A DNA stretch of 64,000 nt from Nemopilema nomurai (GCA_003864495.1 ML133483.1:1-64000); one strand, 5' to 3'; shown: positions 11,580-25,300, counted from the stretch's first letter. Program-made: numbers and translations. Notes: generated by a model from the letters alone, not told the origin.

Positions 11580-12731
11580 ATGGCTGACAAAAACAGCGAA
11601 AACCGACAGATTTATCTCCAGAATTTTGTGAGAGCCGATGATAGTACTTCTGAACCGACGAACTCTACAACAAGTGCCATAAACATTGACATGGGCCTAG
11701 AGGCAAGAGAATTTTACGAGAAGATTGTATCAGAAGAGGCAGCGAATAATACGGATGCACTTTATTCAGTGAACAGTGATAAAACTGAGACTAAACCAAA
11801 TACGGAAAACATTTTTCGATATTCTGGATCAAACAATAAGGGCATTAAACGATGCCAGGACAACATGAAATCAAAACGCTCTGGTGAAAGTGTCGCGATA
11901 CAGAGGCTAAGGATGAAAAGAGAAAACGAACGGCAATTTCAAATGAAGAACAAATTTTTCAAAGCAGTTACTGAGGGTGACATGTCAGAGGTTGAACGAA
12001 TACTATTGATTGATAACAAACTGCTTGATATTGTAGACCAACATGGCTGGAGTCCACTTATGTGTGCAGTTGCTGCAGGCCATCTGACAATTGTGAAATA
12101 TTTTGTTCAAGATGGCGTGGATATCGAGAATAAGAGAGATTTATCAGGCAATAATGCTTTGGACCTTGCAATAAGATTCAATCATAGAGACATCATCGAC
12201 TTTTTGTCAGACAGAAAAGTTGAAAGAAAGAGTATGATTTCTTATAGCAAAGAGCATTTAACTAGAAGGCAAGATGACAGTATAGATGGAGTCAATGACA
12301 ATTTTTGTGAACTCTGCTGCACAAGGCTCAACTCAAATGAACTGAAAAAACACAATTCGTCTTTAAGTCATTTATTTAATGAATATAAAGGAAAAGAATT
12401 ACCAGCATCTTATGAAATTGGCAGTAGTAACATTGGGTATAAAATGTTAAAGGATGCTGGTTGGTCTGAAGATAAGGGACTTGGTCCTGATGGGAAAGGA
12501 CAAAGGTACCCAGTGGCCACCTCCTTGAAAAGTGACCGGTCTGGTTTTGGACTGATACAGAAAACCAGAAAACGAATAACACATTTCAAGGCTAATGATG
12601 TAAAGAGTGTGAAAGGAAATAAGCATATTCAAAGAAATGCAAATCGTATATTGAAAAGACAAAGACTGAGATCACAAGGAAAGTCAAAACGATGGGAAAT
12701 GAATCTTAGGAGGTATATGAATGATGGTTAA
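11580..12731 (+). CDS. G-patch and ankyrin-repeat protein, GPANK1-like
   Basis: Single uninterrupted ORF of 383 aa. I start at the ATG at 11580; the longer frame only adds non-ATG codons. Order of parts: charged low-complexity N-terminus, basic segment near residues 95-120, two or so ankyrin repeats at about 125-215 (HGWSPLMCAVAAGHLTIVKY is a textbook repeat), a CxxC...H...H zinc-finger-like cluster at 243-264, a G-patch at about 283-327 (GYKMLKDAGWSEDKGLGPDG, then SGFGL), and a basic C-terminus. This architecture and length match vertebrate GPANK1 (356 aa in human), a nuclear protein of poorly known role; G-patches activate DEAH helicases or bind RNA. No introns are seen in the CDS, in contrast to every neighbour. 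No polyA tract or target duplication was noted that would prove a retrocopy. Confidence 0.9.
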   Translation: MADKNSENRQIYLQNFVRADDSTSEPTNSTTSAINIDMGLEAREFYEKIVSEEAANNTDALYSVNSDKTETKPNTENIFRYSGSNNKGIKRCQDNMKSKRSGESVAIQRLRMKRENERQFQMKNKFFKAVTEGDMSEVERILLIDNKLLDIVDQHGWSPLMCAVAAGHLTIVKYFVQDGVDIENKRDLSGNNALDLAIRFNHRDIIDFLSDRKVERKSMISYSKEHLTRRQDDSIDGVNDNFCELCCTRLNSNELKKHNSSLSHLFNEYKGKELPASYEIGSSNIGYKMLKDAGWSEDKGLGPDGKGQRYPVATSLKSDRSGFGLIQKTRKRITHFKANDVKSVKGNKHIQRNANRILKRQRLRSQGKSKRWEMNLRRYMNDG

Positions 12732-13301
12732 TCAAATAAGATATATCATATTGAATATAAGTGGAGTTGTAAGATCATAAGTGACTCCCACTGAATCAAG
12801 TTCCTTTTTAGCAAAGGTGCTTTGTTATAAGTGACTTTAATTTTGGTTATTAGTGTCTGTAGAAGATCAGTACAACTGATTTTATGACATTGTCTATTTT
12901 ACTATCTTGTGTCTTTAAATTGGGACTGAGCCTGTGCTTTGGAAATACGCCATGTATGAGTTTATCGTGACTTGATAAGGTGTTTCATAGCTAAGATAGC
13001 ACTTAACTGTAATAGATTCAAGTTACAAGACTCAGTGGATTTGCTATTTTCAGTTTCTTGTAGTGGAAAATGCGAAAGACTTTCTATTTGAAAACTTGTA
13101 CAGCCAATTGAAAAGTAAAATGGTAGAAACCTTAGAAACCTTTGTATAGAAACTGGTTACCAAGAAATGCATTGTTTGCACTTGTATTGTTTGCAGACTG
13201 TTTATAATTTTTTTATAAATTTGCCAGAGCGTTTTAAAAGTTGAAATGTTCTGCAATTTTTTTTAGGTTTTGAAGTTTTCAATTCTATGATTTAGTTTCA
13301 T
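12732..13301. other. GPANK1 3' flank
   Basis: AT-rich, presumed 3' UTR of GPANK1 and of the converging small gene. No good AATAAA was found close to the GPANK1 stop, and no further coding sequence is evident. Confidence 0.4.
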
Positions 13302-13838
13302 TCATGGTTGAACCATGATCCATATTTTATGAAATAACCATGTTTTTGTGTTGATGTTGCCAATGGCATCGATTGTTTGAGAAAATGCTTCTTCAGTTGG
13401 AGAAACACATCTTTGGTGAACTGGGTGTTCCTGAATTTAAAAATGAAACAGACCTTAAAATGAACAAAACATTTATTCTCTGACAATGCAAAAGAAAGGC
13501 TTTAAGTGACACATGATTCTGGTATTATCCAAATTTAGCTGGTCTCTAACAGAGGAGTTAAAGAGGCTGAAATTAATTGTGCATTTAATTTTCAAAATGT
13601 TTAAATATGCACCAAAGCACAATTATTTGTATAATACACATAACAATAATGTATGAGGAATTCAGATGGTAGTAGCTTCATTTAAATGTCAATAACTATC
13701 TGAAAAATATACAGGATACAAACAGTTACATACCTTGAGGTTTTTTTGGCTACGAGTTGTTAGGTCCTCTTCTGAACTACTATCTGGATATGTGTTAAAC
13801 AACATTTTTGGAGGCTCTGCTTCACTGGATGATTCCAT
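13302..13838 (-). CDS. Predicted two-exon 77-aa protein, family unknown
   Basis: Exon 1 is 13734-13838 (ATG at 13838, 35 codons, ending at AAG followed by gtatgt). Exon 2 is 13302-13430 (acceptor aaattcag, 42 codons and TGA). The junction is phase 0 on both sides. Exon 1 is acidic and serine-rich (MESSSEAEPPKM, then SSSEEDL); exon 2 reads TEEAFSQTIDAIGN and NTKTWLFHK. Codon content looks like protein, but I recognise no family. It converges on GPANK1 and is divergent from the CDR2-like gene about 720 bp away. Either exon alone could be chance; the matched phases and good splice sites are the main support. Confidence 0.45.
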
Positions 13839-14561
13839 TCTGTAAGCAAGGTGAAATTTTATGCTAAACACTTGATATACACATAAAGCTAATTCTACAT
13901 TGTAAGGGAATTCATTCATCTACTAGTGGTGGAATTGGTGAAATGTTTTGAAGTCAAAAATTAGTAAAAAAAAGTTCTTATAAGAAGTGCATGAAATCAG
14001 TTTATGAAACTTTTGTCAAAGTCCTATTGTCAAGATAAATTCATTTGCTAAGGTGGTGATTGAGGTTGGTGAAAAATTTTTTGTAAATGTGCTATGAAAG
14101 TTCAAAGACATCCTCAAAAAGTGCAAAATATTGAAAGATTAAACAAAACCATGAGTAAAAAATAAATTGTGTAAGTCAAATTTAAGCATTAATATAAACA
14201 TTTGAGATTCGAGAACTTCAGTTAATCATTCACTTTAATCGTTATAAACAGGCCATTAATTTAGCTAGTATTACTACTTCCATTTAACAATATAAAACTG
14301 TTTATCTAACTTGCTTAGAACAGTTATGACATGCAACTACAAGTAATAACTCAATAACTATATTCACTAAGAATGAAAAAATCACTTGGAGAATGCATTT
14401 TAGTGAAATTTCGGTTCTTAGCCCACCATTCTATCACTCTATACTGCCAAGTTTAGACTACTGGTGTTGAATCACTGCGTAGGCAAAGAAGTGACGTAAA
14501 CAAACACAGGGGTACAAAGATATTGAAACGAAACTAAAGAGAAAAAACAGCTGGTGATTTA
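13839..14561. other. Divergent intergenic region, small gene / CDR2-like gene
   Basis: About 720 bp between two start codons facing away from each other, so it should hold both promoters if the small gene is real. No TATA or clear regulatory motif was identified. Confidence 0.35.
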
Positions 14562-17500
14562 ATGTGCGATTGGGAAGATGCCAAGGGATGGACAAGAACA
14601 GAATTCATAATGGATTTCAAGAGTGATGCTGAAGCCCGCGTGTTAATACACGATTTACACGATGACATCAAACGTAGAGACGCCACAGAAGAGGTCTCGA
14701 ATGAAAATTACATCTTCGAGAAGGGAGAGAAAATCGCAGATCTAGGTAAGGCGCGCGTGCTTAAATAACTCATTTATTTGAACCATTCGTTTGTAAATCT
14801 TGCCCCTACAAAAACAAATCAAAAATAAAAAGAAAAATACAACGATAGGAAAGAAATAAAGAAGGAAACAGATTGTTGAAAATACTTATAAATCAGCGTA
14901 GTTTTACCACTTAAATGCCCTGGAGCACCGTAGTGGGATCAGAGTGGAGCGATTATAGTTGTCTTCAATCTCAGCCACCTGTCTATCAAATACCTTAAGC
15001 CTTAATCTAAAAGCTTTGAAAATACATTGGAAAACATAAATTAACTGTGGTTTAAGTGAAAGCAACATGAACATTTCTTTCTGGATACGTATATGCATTC
15101 TACTGCTTGTGATTCGAGTGCGAACGGTTTGTTTACATTGAGTTGTGAGATTTACTCCCGCTGATTTACTCCAAAATTTTCATAGATCTGGAACTTGCTG
15201 CTGAGATAGGGAAAGCATTGCTCGAGAAGAACAGAGAACTTGACCTTTTGTTCAGGTCAGCCCTTGAATCGAAGGAGGAGTATGTGCTTAAATCGCAGGT
15301 TTGAACACTTTTCATTCATAAATCTTTACTTTATATATAAGTAGTTTCCATTTTAAGGGACCAATTACCAACTGAGGACATGCAAGATTCCCAAAAACAG
15401 GAATGATAATCAGTTTTTGTTGGTATCCAACCAAATTATATAAGATTTCTAGAGTTTTGAGGGGAAGTTTTCAACAATCAAAGTTATGTTGCTAATCATT
15501 GGCTTAAAAGTGACAATTTTATGCTATGTGGAGATAATTTTGAGCTTTTGTCTTAAACAACCACTTGCTTTAGTGTCAGTGTAACTAGAATTTTCCAAGT
15601 TAGGTCTAAGGCTTTTTCCTAAAATGCAATACTTGATATTATGCCTTTCTTTGGGGCATGAAAGTTTCTCACTTTCTACTTTCAGAAGCCCCATTTTCAT
15701 AGATTCTGTGTTGAATAAACTATGGACTTGACATTCCTTCGAATACTTAATTTGTTTGATAGTTTATCCACATAAAGTATAAAGGTGATCTCAGTTGTAA
15801 GCTGTACCAGATAGATTTCATCAAACTCTACACTTTTATGAGCTGAATTTCGAAGAAAAACACAGAAGGGCAAGGCCATAATTTTTGCACACCAAAAGAA
15901 CTTTTGTCTATTATCTAAGTGCTATCGGATATTAAACCACTTTTTGTATGTGAAATTATGGTTTCACTGTTCCATGCTATCATGAGGTTCCGCAGTATAT
16001 GGTTTATCAGATAAAACTGATACTATCACTGATAGAGACCTGGCAGTGAACTTTAATTATTTGATAGCAACCAATAGAAAGCTTGCAACCAATAAAAATA
16101 TATAAAGAATAGATCAAAAATGGTTTTCTTATTAAATGAAACAACCAGCCAGCATCTTGTGTTACCATGCTGTAATGGTAGGAGTTGTTAGAGAGGTTGC
16201 ACCTTTTGGGAGTAGCTTAAAAATGATGCCTGAAATGTTGCATGTGATCTTACTCAGCAAGGATCATGAAGTTTCTGACATCTCCTATAGAAAAATGAAA
16301 GTCACCCTTTAGTCACAGCAAAGCAAACAACAAATAGTTTTAAAGTACAGCCTTGTGAAGCACACACATACATAGAGCTCAAGGCTGGTACCAAACACCA
16401 AATGAAGAATCAGAAGTTTCAAATCCTAGAGGGTATACAAAACCACAAGCCATTCTGATTATGGGATGCTTTAGGTGTGGCTTGGTCTTATGAAAATATG
16501 TGGACATAAGTTAAACTTTCCTTAACCCTCTCTAAATCATTTTACTTTTGATCATAATCCAATGCCCCTTTTCTATAGATTTTTATCTTGAAAAAATATG
16601 TAACTATTACATAGCTTTAGTAGTTCACTGTCAACTTACCAGTATCCAATCTTTTTTTTAGTTTTTGGAAAACCAAGTGGAATGTTTGCGTGAAACAATT
16701 GAGGAACAATCTAAAATTTCTGAACAATATGAGAATCATATTTTTGAACTAAATGACAAATTTATGCAGCTGCAAATTGATTATAAAACTCTTAATAATA
16801 AAAACAATAGATTTTGGGATACAATTGAAACCCTTGAAAAGAAATGTGAAACCTATAAATGCAAAATTGAGTTCTTGGAAGAAGAAAAAAATGATCTTTT
16901 GAGAAAACAAACTGTGGATGAGGAATCACTAAGCTCCAATGAAGCCGCAAGTTCAGATGAAGATAGAAGATTGAGCTTTTCAGCTATTTTAGAACTGGAA
17001 GACAAAATAGAAAACCTACAAGAAACAAACAAAGATCTTAGAGTACAACAAGGGATAGATAATATTGAAAAGGAAGAGTTGAAGGCAGAACTTGAGGATG
17101 TTTCCACAGAAAACCAGCTTCTTCAGCATCAAGTGTTATTACTTGAAAATGAAGTGGAAGAATGGAAGAAGGTATGTGAAGAAGCTCAGAAATACAAGCT
17201 TCTTGCTGACAAATATGAACAAAGCTGTAGCCTGAAAAGAACAGATAATGAAAAGAATGCAAACCATAAGCCACTGTCAAGCAAATCATTCTCTCATGAG
17301 GTTTTGAATGAGACACCTCTTTGCCAAGCATCAGATTTGTTTCAGACAAAGCAAAGGTATTTGTCCTCTTCTGTCTCGCACATACATCAGCCTTCAAAGA
17401 ATCTATCTGTTTTGTCAGAGATGGACCACCAGTACCACAGTTTGGTACAGCAGTATGAGAATTTGCTGAAAAAATATCAGCATGAGACATTACCTGGTAG

Positions 17501-17738
17501 CTCAAAGAGGTCAGAGAAAGTGCAGAGAGCCATTCAAACATTGTCTTGGGATTTTTCGAATTTGGATATGCACTTTTGTCAAGAAAATGATGAAGAAAAA
17601 TGTTTACCAAAATCTACGTCAGTGAGTTGCAAAAAAGACCTAGATCAGGACCAACATATTGATTTTCGCAAACTGTTTGTTGAAATTTTCGCCAAGCTAA
17701 AGGAATCTAAAGATTTTCAGCCAGAAAACGTGAAGTGA
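14562..17738 (+). CDS. CDR2/CDR2L-like coiled-coil protein
   Basis: Three exons: 14562-14745, 15186-15298, 16662-17738; phases 1 and 0 join cleanly and give 457 aa (human CDR2 is 454). Residues 62-85 (DLELAAEIGKALLEKNREL) are the family hallmark, close to DLQLAAELGKTLL in human. Long heptad-rich coiled coils fill about 65-215, followed by a Ser/Asn-rich linker, a second conserved helix (DHQYHSLVQQYENLLKKY, near 345-362) and the conserved C-terminal block DFRKLFVEIFAKLKESK near 433-449, matching EYKALFKEIF in CDR2. CDR2 is a cytoplasmic protein, known as the Yo paraneoplastic antigen and reported to bind c-Myc. The first-exon segment before residue 61 is not conserved. The 1.4-kb second intron holds no other gene. 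Confidence 0.9.
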
Positions 17739-19369
17739 ATATATTCGTAAGTTCAACACTTACAAGGAATGATTTTTTAAATCTGCAGCTGTGGAAGATG
17801 CTATAAATAATATAGCTATAGTCTATGGCTGTAAAATTTTGCATCTTGAATACTGAGTTGCAGATAGTCGTGTCTGGTAAAAAGTGCTACAAAAAAGTTA
17901 AATTTTGCTGCAAAATCAGCACAGGCTTTGTAGCTGGCTTTGTAGAAACAGTAACGTCACACAGAAGTACAAGCACTGTATATATTTTCTGCAGTGCTAT
18001 CATTTAATTTGACACTTTATAACAACATGAATGCAAAAGAGGTTTCCTCTTTTAACCCCATGGAGTGAGATATCAACACTGTTCAGTCAATCTTTTGTCA
18101 ATATCAAGAGTTTGCAACCCTAAAACAAATAGAAGTCATAGTTTTAAATAACCTATAAATTAGATTGACGTAGTCAAAGCATTCCTTGTGACAAAACCTG
18201 ATGCTGAAACACTGAAAATTTCAACATTTTCAAAAATGTACCCATGATGAACCCATGAACCTGCCGTTTCATGTAATGTACTAGAGCGTGTATGTATATT
18301 TTTGTTAATGTCCTTTTTTAAAGATTTAGTTTTGATATTTATTTAACTCACTTTATTTCAAGACAGATGGTTTCTTACGTTTGTAGAATAAAGTATTTTT
18401 AATTTCAAGACATTTACATTTTTTCAAGACATAGGTATTTATTTCCTTACATGAACAACAGAGAAACATTTGAAAAGTACAGATTACTCACAAAAATGGA
18501 CAAAATCACCAGCATATAAAAAAATTCTTAGTTGAAATTTAATATACAATTCTACATAAAACTATTCAAAGAAGATAGAAATAAGTCAGTTCAAATTTAT
18601 TGCTTTTGTAGATAAAATTAGTAGCTGTGTTAGATTTTCTTAAGTATACATATACCAGCACCAGATAGTTGCATTTAAATTGTGTGTAGTGATGCCTAAG
18701 TGTGCTGCTTGATATAAAAAATAAAGAAAAGAGTCTTATATGAAGGTGTTTTTGTGTTTAGCTTGACTTGCTTTCTTATTGCATTCTTAGTAGTCTGTGA
18801 AAAAGGTGGTCTTTCACCTGCTAGAACTTTTAAAATGCTAAATATCCTTTGAGGCAACTAACCATTGGAGAGGAGCAGGGGAATGGGAGAGGTGAAGTTT
18901 GAGGAAGCTGAATAAACGTCATTGCCAACAGCAAAAATATCTATCATGTAGAAACGTAAATAACCCAATTCTTTCTTTATAAAGTGAGCGCATGAGCCAG
19001 AAGTGCCTGCCAATAAACAATTGATTGTGTACGAAGAAGGAATTAGACCTGATTTTCCTACTTTCAAAACTTTAGGAAAAGTAGCTGCTTTGTCCTTGCT
19101 TTGCTTAAAGGTGAGTGGGCTGCACCTTCACAAAAGATAAAACCATCTTTTTCCTATAATGAACATGGCAGCACAAATGTAAATATAAATTCTGACCACA
19201 CACACAGTTTCCAAACCATGAATGATTAGCAAAAACTATTTAACAAACGCTTTCAAAGGCAAACTTTAAAAGAGCTACTAAATCTTTTTTAAATAAAAAT
19301 AGAAAATTCCCCATTAGCATTAGGGCTCTAATGATTTAAAATCATCTTAAACTACAAAAGATTGATCTA
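17739..19369. other. Convergent 3' region, CDR2-like / CLCN7
   Basis: Tail-to-tail space of 1.6 kb between the two stops, AT-rich. Holds the likely CDR2 polyA signal and several TTTATT motifs (about 18340-18443) that could end CLCN7 on the other strand; if used, the 3' UTRs would overlap. No coding sequence seen. Confidence 0.5.
18387..18392 (+). terminator. Candidate polyA signal, CDR2-like gene
   Basis: AATAAA about 650 bp after the stop, followed by T-rich sequence. The nearest canonical hexamer noted on the plus strand. Confidence 0.5.
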
Positions 19370-22300
19370 TCAATCAGAATGCTGAACTTTCAATTTTTTA
19401 AGTTCCATCTGCCCCCTGTGTGCCCATGTTCTATATTTTGCCAAATCTTTCCGCGTAACAATGCCAACAACCTATAACAAGAAGTAAAACCAATTCGTCT
19501 TTATACTACTATATATTAGTATCAAACTGATAATTCTACACAGACGTTGACATTAAATGTCAACAGCAATTCACTGGCTTCTGCTGACACAGGTTTTATA
19601 TTACCTTCTGATAAAATTACATGCTACCTTGAACATTTATTACTGTCTGTGTCTGTGATAATAAGTGTTGACTAGCACAGTTCCAGGTATGCAATATTAA
19701 AAGCGAACACAAAACTAGAAAAATTTGCAAGATGACTTTCTTATTAATTCTTGGGCATTAAGTTTTGCTCCTATATGGAGTACATAGCAAAGCACCCTTA
19801 TGTTAAATTATGTAGTGAAATTCTTGAGAATCCATGCTGTGTCACTTACTGATATTACTTTGACTTAGCAGTTTTTTGCTTTCATTTTCAAATTTCCTTA
19901 TGCAAAATGTGTTTGGCAAAATGTTTTGCTGCACTAGAAATTGAACTAGACATCATTCCTTATACTGCAAAAAGGAAACCTTTAAAATTTGCCAAAAAAT
20001 TTAAATGTAGATAGTTTCTTAATAAGAACCAGATATATTCTCAGAAACAAGCACCAGAAGCAAATATAAGTGTGAGAGAGAGAGCGGCATTGAAAGCCTT
20101 GTAATCAATCATTGTAATCAATCATTTGTATCAGTGACAAATATGCTTGTCTTACATCACAACTGTTTTTCTCTAGCCTAGAATTCTTGTTCAACACCAC
20201 ACAAGAAACATACCTGATTGTTATCATCAATTATAACCAGATGCCTGAGACCAAGGGCTCTAAATAACTTAAATCCTCTGTTCAATGATGTATTCTACAA
20301 TAGGAGGCAAATATCCTTTCAAATGAGTTGAATGCACAAATATAACAAGGACAGAGCTATGTTGCAAGGATGTTTACAGGCTAAAACTATTAACATGGAG
20401 AGGATAGGAGTATGCCGCAGGAGTGGCATTGTGAGGATGCAATAGAGCTATTTTGATGGAACTGCACTTTATAAATAGAATAAAAAAGAAAGGAACATGT
20501 TGCTTGGATTGCATAATTCGATTAAGGTGGGACAACATTTATTTATGCTGACTGGGGCAATAGTGAAGCCTTATACTTGTAGCATCAAGACCCTTTCCAG
20601 TACATCAAAATTAAATTAATTAGATTTGTCTACATCAGTGCAAAATATTCTTGGAACAAAAAAAAGCAGAGCTGATACATTAAATAAGGACCTTTCAATA
20701 TGCAAACAAGAGTTTTAGTTTCAAATATAGTGATGTTTATCTTTTACCCCATAGGTACCCATACAGGATCTAGATACAGACAACATTTGCTACCAGCTTT
20801 CAGAAAAAAGCTACTAGTCAGTTTTTTGTAGTCCTCAATAAAAAAAGTACATCCTCTCCAGTGAAAAAATCTAGTTTTCTACCAATATATCTTTCCATTT
20901 TGCTTTTACATAAATTTCTATCTCTCAGGGTTGTTACTCAGATTATGCTGATACAAAAGAAGCCAAGGTGAACATTAGCGCCTTGCTGCTAACAGAAACT
21001 GGAGAGTCAGTAAATACAATTTTACATCTAGACAATCATCAAAAGTGTGATGGAGCATGCCTACCTCCATAACTGTGTAAGGAGCTGGGTTCATGAATGG
21101 TCGCAGGTCCATGTAGCACTCCCTTTCTCTTTGTGATATATTTATATTCTGGAAATGAACCATTGCAGAAAAATTAATGTAAAGGTTGTGGAAAAGAAAG
21201 CAAACCAATGAAGAAAGCAACCAATCTTTTGCAAGACTCATTAGCAGAGTACTTCATGAGAGTGTCTTCTTATGCACTGCCAAACTTGGCGAATTAATAG
21301 CCACTTCCATAAAAAGGAGGAAAAGAAGTAGCTCTGCTGAATGCAAATAAATGCAAGAGAGCAAAAATACACCATTATTTTCCAACAAAGAAATAAGCTT
21401 CCAATTTCAATAACTAAGTGGACAGGCTATAAATGCCCAAAAAACAGGCCTTACTCTAAGTAAAATGAAGCTATTTTGCACCCAAAAATAAATTGTCCTT
21501 GAGAGGGTGTTAAATAAGAAATTCAATTGTGATACCAAAAAGCACCATAGCACTATATTAAACAACATGAAATAAACATTATGTTAAAATAGATACAGAC
21601 ATAAAGTAAAACTTCAGGTGATTCGAAATTGCTGTTGAATTCCAACAAACAAAGAAAAGAGAAACACAACATAAGTAGAGCTCAGTCTTTGTAATATGAG
21701 GCGCAAATTGTCCAAGACGTGCTCATAATCGCACGGGCAACACAAAGAATTTGCAACAAAATTTTTTTAAATTGCTTATGTTTCGAAGATTTTCAAAGCA
21801 GCGGTAACTCAAAGTCGCCAAATTAGGTCTCCTTAAAAGCAGCACCCAGTTCTTGACAACAGGTATGAGAAACAACCGATAAAAAGCGGTTCGCATCGCA
21901 CGCGCAAAGTAATGCGTGCGAAATGCCGCACGTTGCCTATTTTCATATAACAAAGACTGAGAGCTCTCTATTCATTTCTTTTGTCTCGAAACCCAAGAAC
22001 GTCTTTTTTTCCCTGATTTAAAAGTTGAAAAAAGGTTTGATTCCTTCTATGTTATCCATGCCACAAGACATGCTAGAACACCTACTTTTTTAAAGTAAAT
22101 GAAAACTGAAAATAAATGCGATAATTTTGACAGAAATGTGACCTATGATTTACTAAGGTCCTTTTAGCTAATTCAGGAAAAACAGGAAATAAAGCTTGAA
22201 CAAAAGATATTCAATATTAAAAAAATCTGCTTCAGAATACGCTTGACAATCTGTTGTCTTCTGGTGTAAAGGATTATTGGATTGAAAATGGCATCAAAGA

Positions 22301-25300
22301 TCCAACGTTGAATTCGCTGAATTTTTTCTCAAGGGGTAATCTGAAGCACAATATAATATTGTATCAGTTGGGAAGATTCTTTCTGCTTAATTAAGTTTGA
22401 GGCCAAAATATTACTTTGCTCCGTTTTGAGGGACTCGATTAATTGCTCTCCAAACCATTATTATGGCGCACTTGATCGAGTGCCTTTCCGGGCAAGGTCT
22501 GTAAAAAGGTAGTTAATCAATAAATGAAATGGTGAAAGAAAAAAACAAAAGAACCTTCTATGGAGTCTCAATGTTCAAACATTTAGTTAATATTCCCAAA
22601 ACAATTCGAGCCACTCACCCTTATTGGAGGGAACCTGGGGTAGGCATCCCGAAAGTCTTTTAACTTCAGCTTGTGCCTACGTAATTGGCTTCTCTCGTAG
22701 AAAACCTAGTGACAACAGAAAATACGCTTTTGAGATTGAGAAACAAAGTATTTACTTAAGGGGAATGAGTTATGTGGAATGGGTTTCGTTATAACACGAT
22801 GCCAACATAGTAACAACATGATACATGATGCTGGATTTCGCAGTAAATGCCAAAAAGGCACACCTTTTGCTTCAATATAATGATGAGCTGCGACCTGAGA
22901 ATAATGCCTCTAAATGTGCCATAAGTTGCCCTCTCTCCCACCTGTAAACAAAAAAGATTATCAGTTACACAATGCGTAGGTGATCAGCACTAATTATAAG
23001 GCTTCTTTTGCCAATGCCTAGACGTAATTAGCTGTAAGCCATAATTGTTTTATAGAAACCTACATATTTGACAATATTGTTATAATGGAAAGTCTAATGG
23101 TGCTATACTAAGTTCCCTGTATGCACACACTTTTGTCTGAATTTATTTTTGGCAGTAGCAAGCTGTAAAAAAGAAGAGTTCTAAAGGAGATGTTTAGATA
23201 CTATAGACCTGAGTTGGGCAATATCCCTGACTTTTCCCTTGTCATAAGGTAATTAACATCATTTATTCCTAAATCATGATCACAGATCAAGATATCTGCT
23301 TAATTTAAAGTTAATTCTGCCATCCTGAGTTGAAGCAAATGATGACAAATTTTGCGTTGAAGCAAACATGAAAGAGGATGAATAAAGGAAACAGTGAGAA
23401 TCACCTGAGTTTGAGGAACATTGTCGACAACTGGGAAGCCGTTGTGATGGGAAGCTGTGTTCTTGAGAACATCAACAATACGTCCAACCTGAAATGAAAC
23501 AAACCCATTTATTGTTTGTTTCATGAACAACTTTACCTTCTGGCAACTTTCAGTTTCAAACAGAATATGCTATAGCAATTCAGCTACTATGTGATGAAAC
23601 TACATTCCTAAGATGTCAAAAACGAAAAAGAGATTGAACTGCACCACAAAGCTCTTAATACTAAATAGCTCTTACATGAATATGAAAAACTAGTACTACT
23701 CTTGATAATCCGTGTTTATTCATCTATATGAAAGAATCAAAGGGTTTGAAGGTTTTGATTCAATAGACTTCAGTTTCTGTATACAATATGAATAAAAGTA
23801 GACAATATTGTTTGTTAACCGCTTTGACGGCGTGGGCAGATTGAAGTAAAAATAGACTAGAGTAAAAATTGATCTGACTTAAAAACAGTGCTCTTCTTTC
23901 ATTGCATTCCCTAATTAACTATAGTTATTTGGGACATTTGGTTTGAAAGTAGTGGGTGTCTCCAAGTCATTGTATTTATAATGATATCTAAGAGTTTGGC
24001 ACACAAAAAAGAAAAAAAAGAACGAACCAACGAAAGAATGAACAAACAAAGAAACGAATGAAAAACGGATGAATGAACGAAGTAGTGAACGAAGGAACGA
24101 GCAAATGAACAAAGGAAAACACAATAAACGAACGAACAAACAAAACGAACGAACAAACTGACAAACGAACGAACAAGCATATACACAAAAATAAATAAAT
24201 ACGGAGTCTTACCAAAAAGATAGCTTAAAAGCTGCAGATTAAATTCGGTAAAATTCAGAGAAACCTATTTCAGTGCTCTTGATATAATTTGGCAAAAGAG
24301 ATTCAAAGAATATCCCCATAGCCAGTTCTTTTTTTTCAAACACTGTCTTCCTTCTTGAACTTCAAACTTTACTAAGAAGGACACAGCAAGAGGCAAATCG
24401 ATGACATCATTTGGTATAAAATAAAAAAACAGAAACTTTTTAATTCCAGTAACTCTCTTGCTACATACCCTTTCCTCCGTATGAAAGCAGACGACAGGTT
24501 TTCGCATAACATCTCTGCAAAAATAATCAATGTTATTTAAAAATAAAAAAGCTAATTGGTACCCCATACAAAAAATTCTCATTTGACAATAATGGAGATA
24601 TGTTTTGTACATTGTTTGCAAAAAAAGAGCTGAAAACCATTAAGCATGTTTGCTGCAAAACAAGAAAACCAACCGATGCAGGTCAAGCATGTTCCTACGA
24701 CTCCAAAGAGAGGCAATTCACTGGTTCCAGGCTCTCTATGAGAGCAGTTTTCACAAGCAAAGGTCAGACAACAAACAGTTGAGCAACACACCGGATGGGG
24801 ATATGGGACGCCATCTGAGGGGTCTCCCAGTCCAGAAATGGTACACCGGCAAGCTTGATATGAATGTCGTAGATCCCCTAAAAGAAGACGCCTTTTGGTC
24901 CATCATTTTATAAGCCCAAAAGGGACGAAACGAATCTTAGCTCACTGATAAAAGGTAAAAAAGGTGAAGTGCATTAGAAGGTAGGGCAAATCGGAAACGT
25001 TATGAGAGACTTAAAAGAACGGAACTTCTATTATAAACTTACTCCAAATACTGCATACAATATAGACAACTCTTACTACATTACTGCATTTCTAAATAAG
25101 TGACACCGTTTCTGCTAGCAAATTTCATATCAAACGTATTATTCTCTATATTTAAAGCTATTATGGTAAAGCTGTGGTTTGGCTACAAGTGCTACTCCAT
25201 AAATTCCCAGTAAAATATTTCAATGCTGTTGAGATAGGAGTAATTGTAACAAAATTAAAAATAAGTATTACCTCGTTAAAAAAGTCTCCAACCCATTTGG

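Noticed and set aside
13370..13488. Plus-strand frame LFEKMLLQLEKHIFGEL
   Set aside because: Antisense of the predicted small-gene exon 13302-13430, starts right after a stop, no splice support.
23911..24215. Overlapping minus-strand frames rich in FVRSF
   Set aside because: Produced by the GAAC/AACG tetranucleotide repeat inside a CLCN7 intron.
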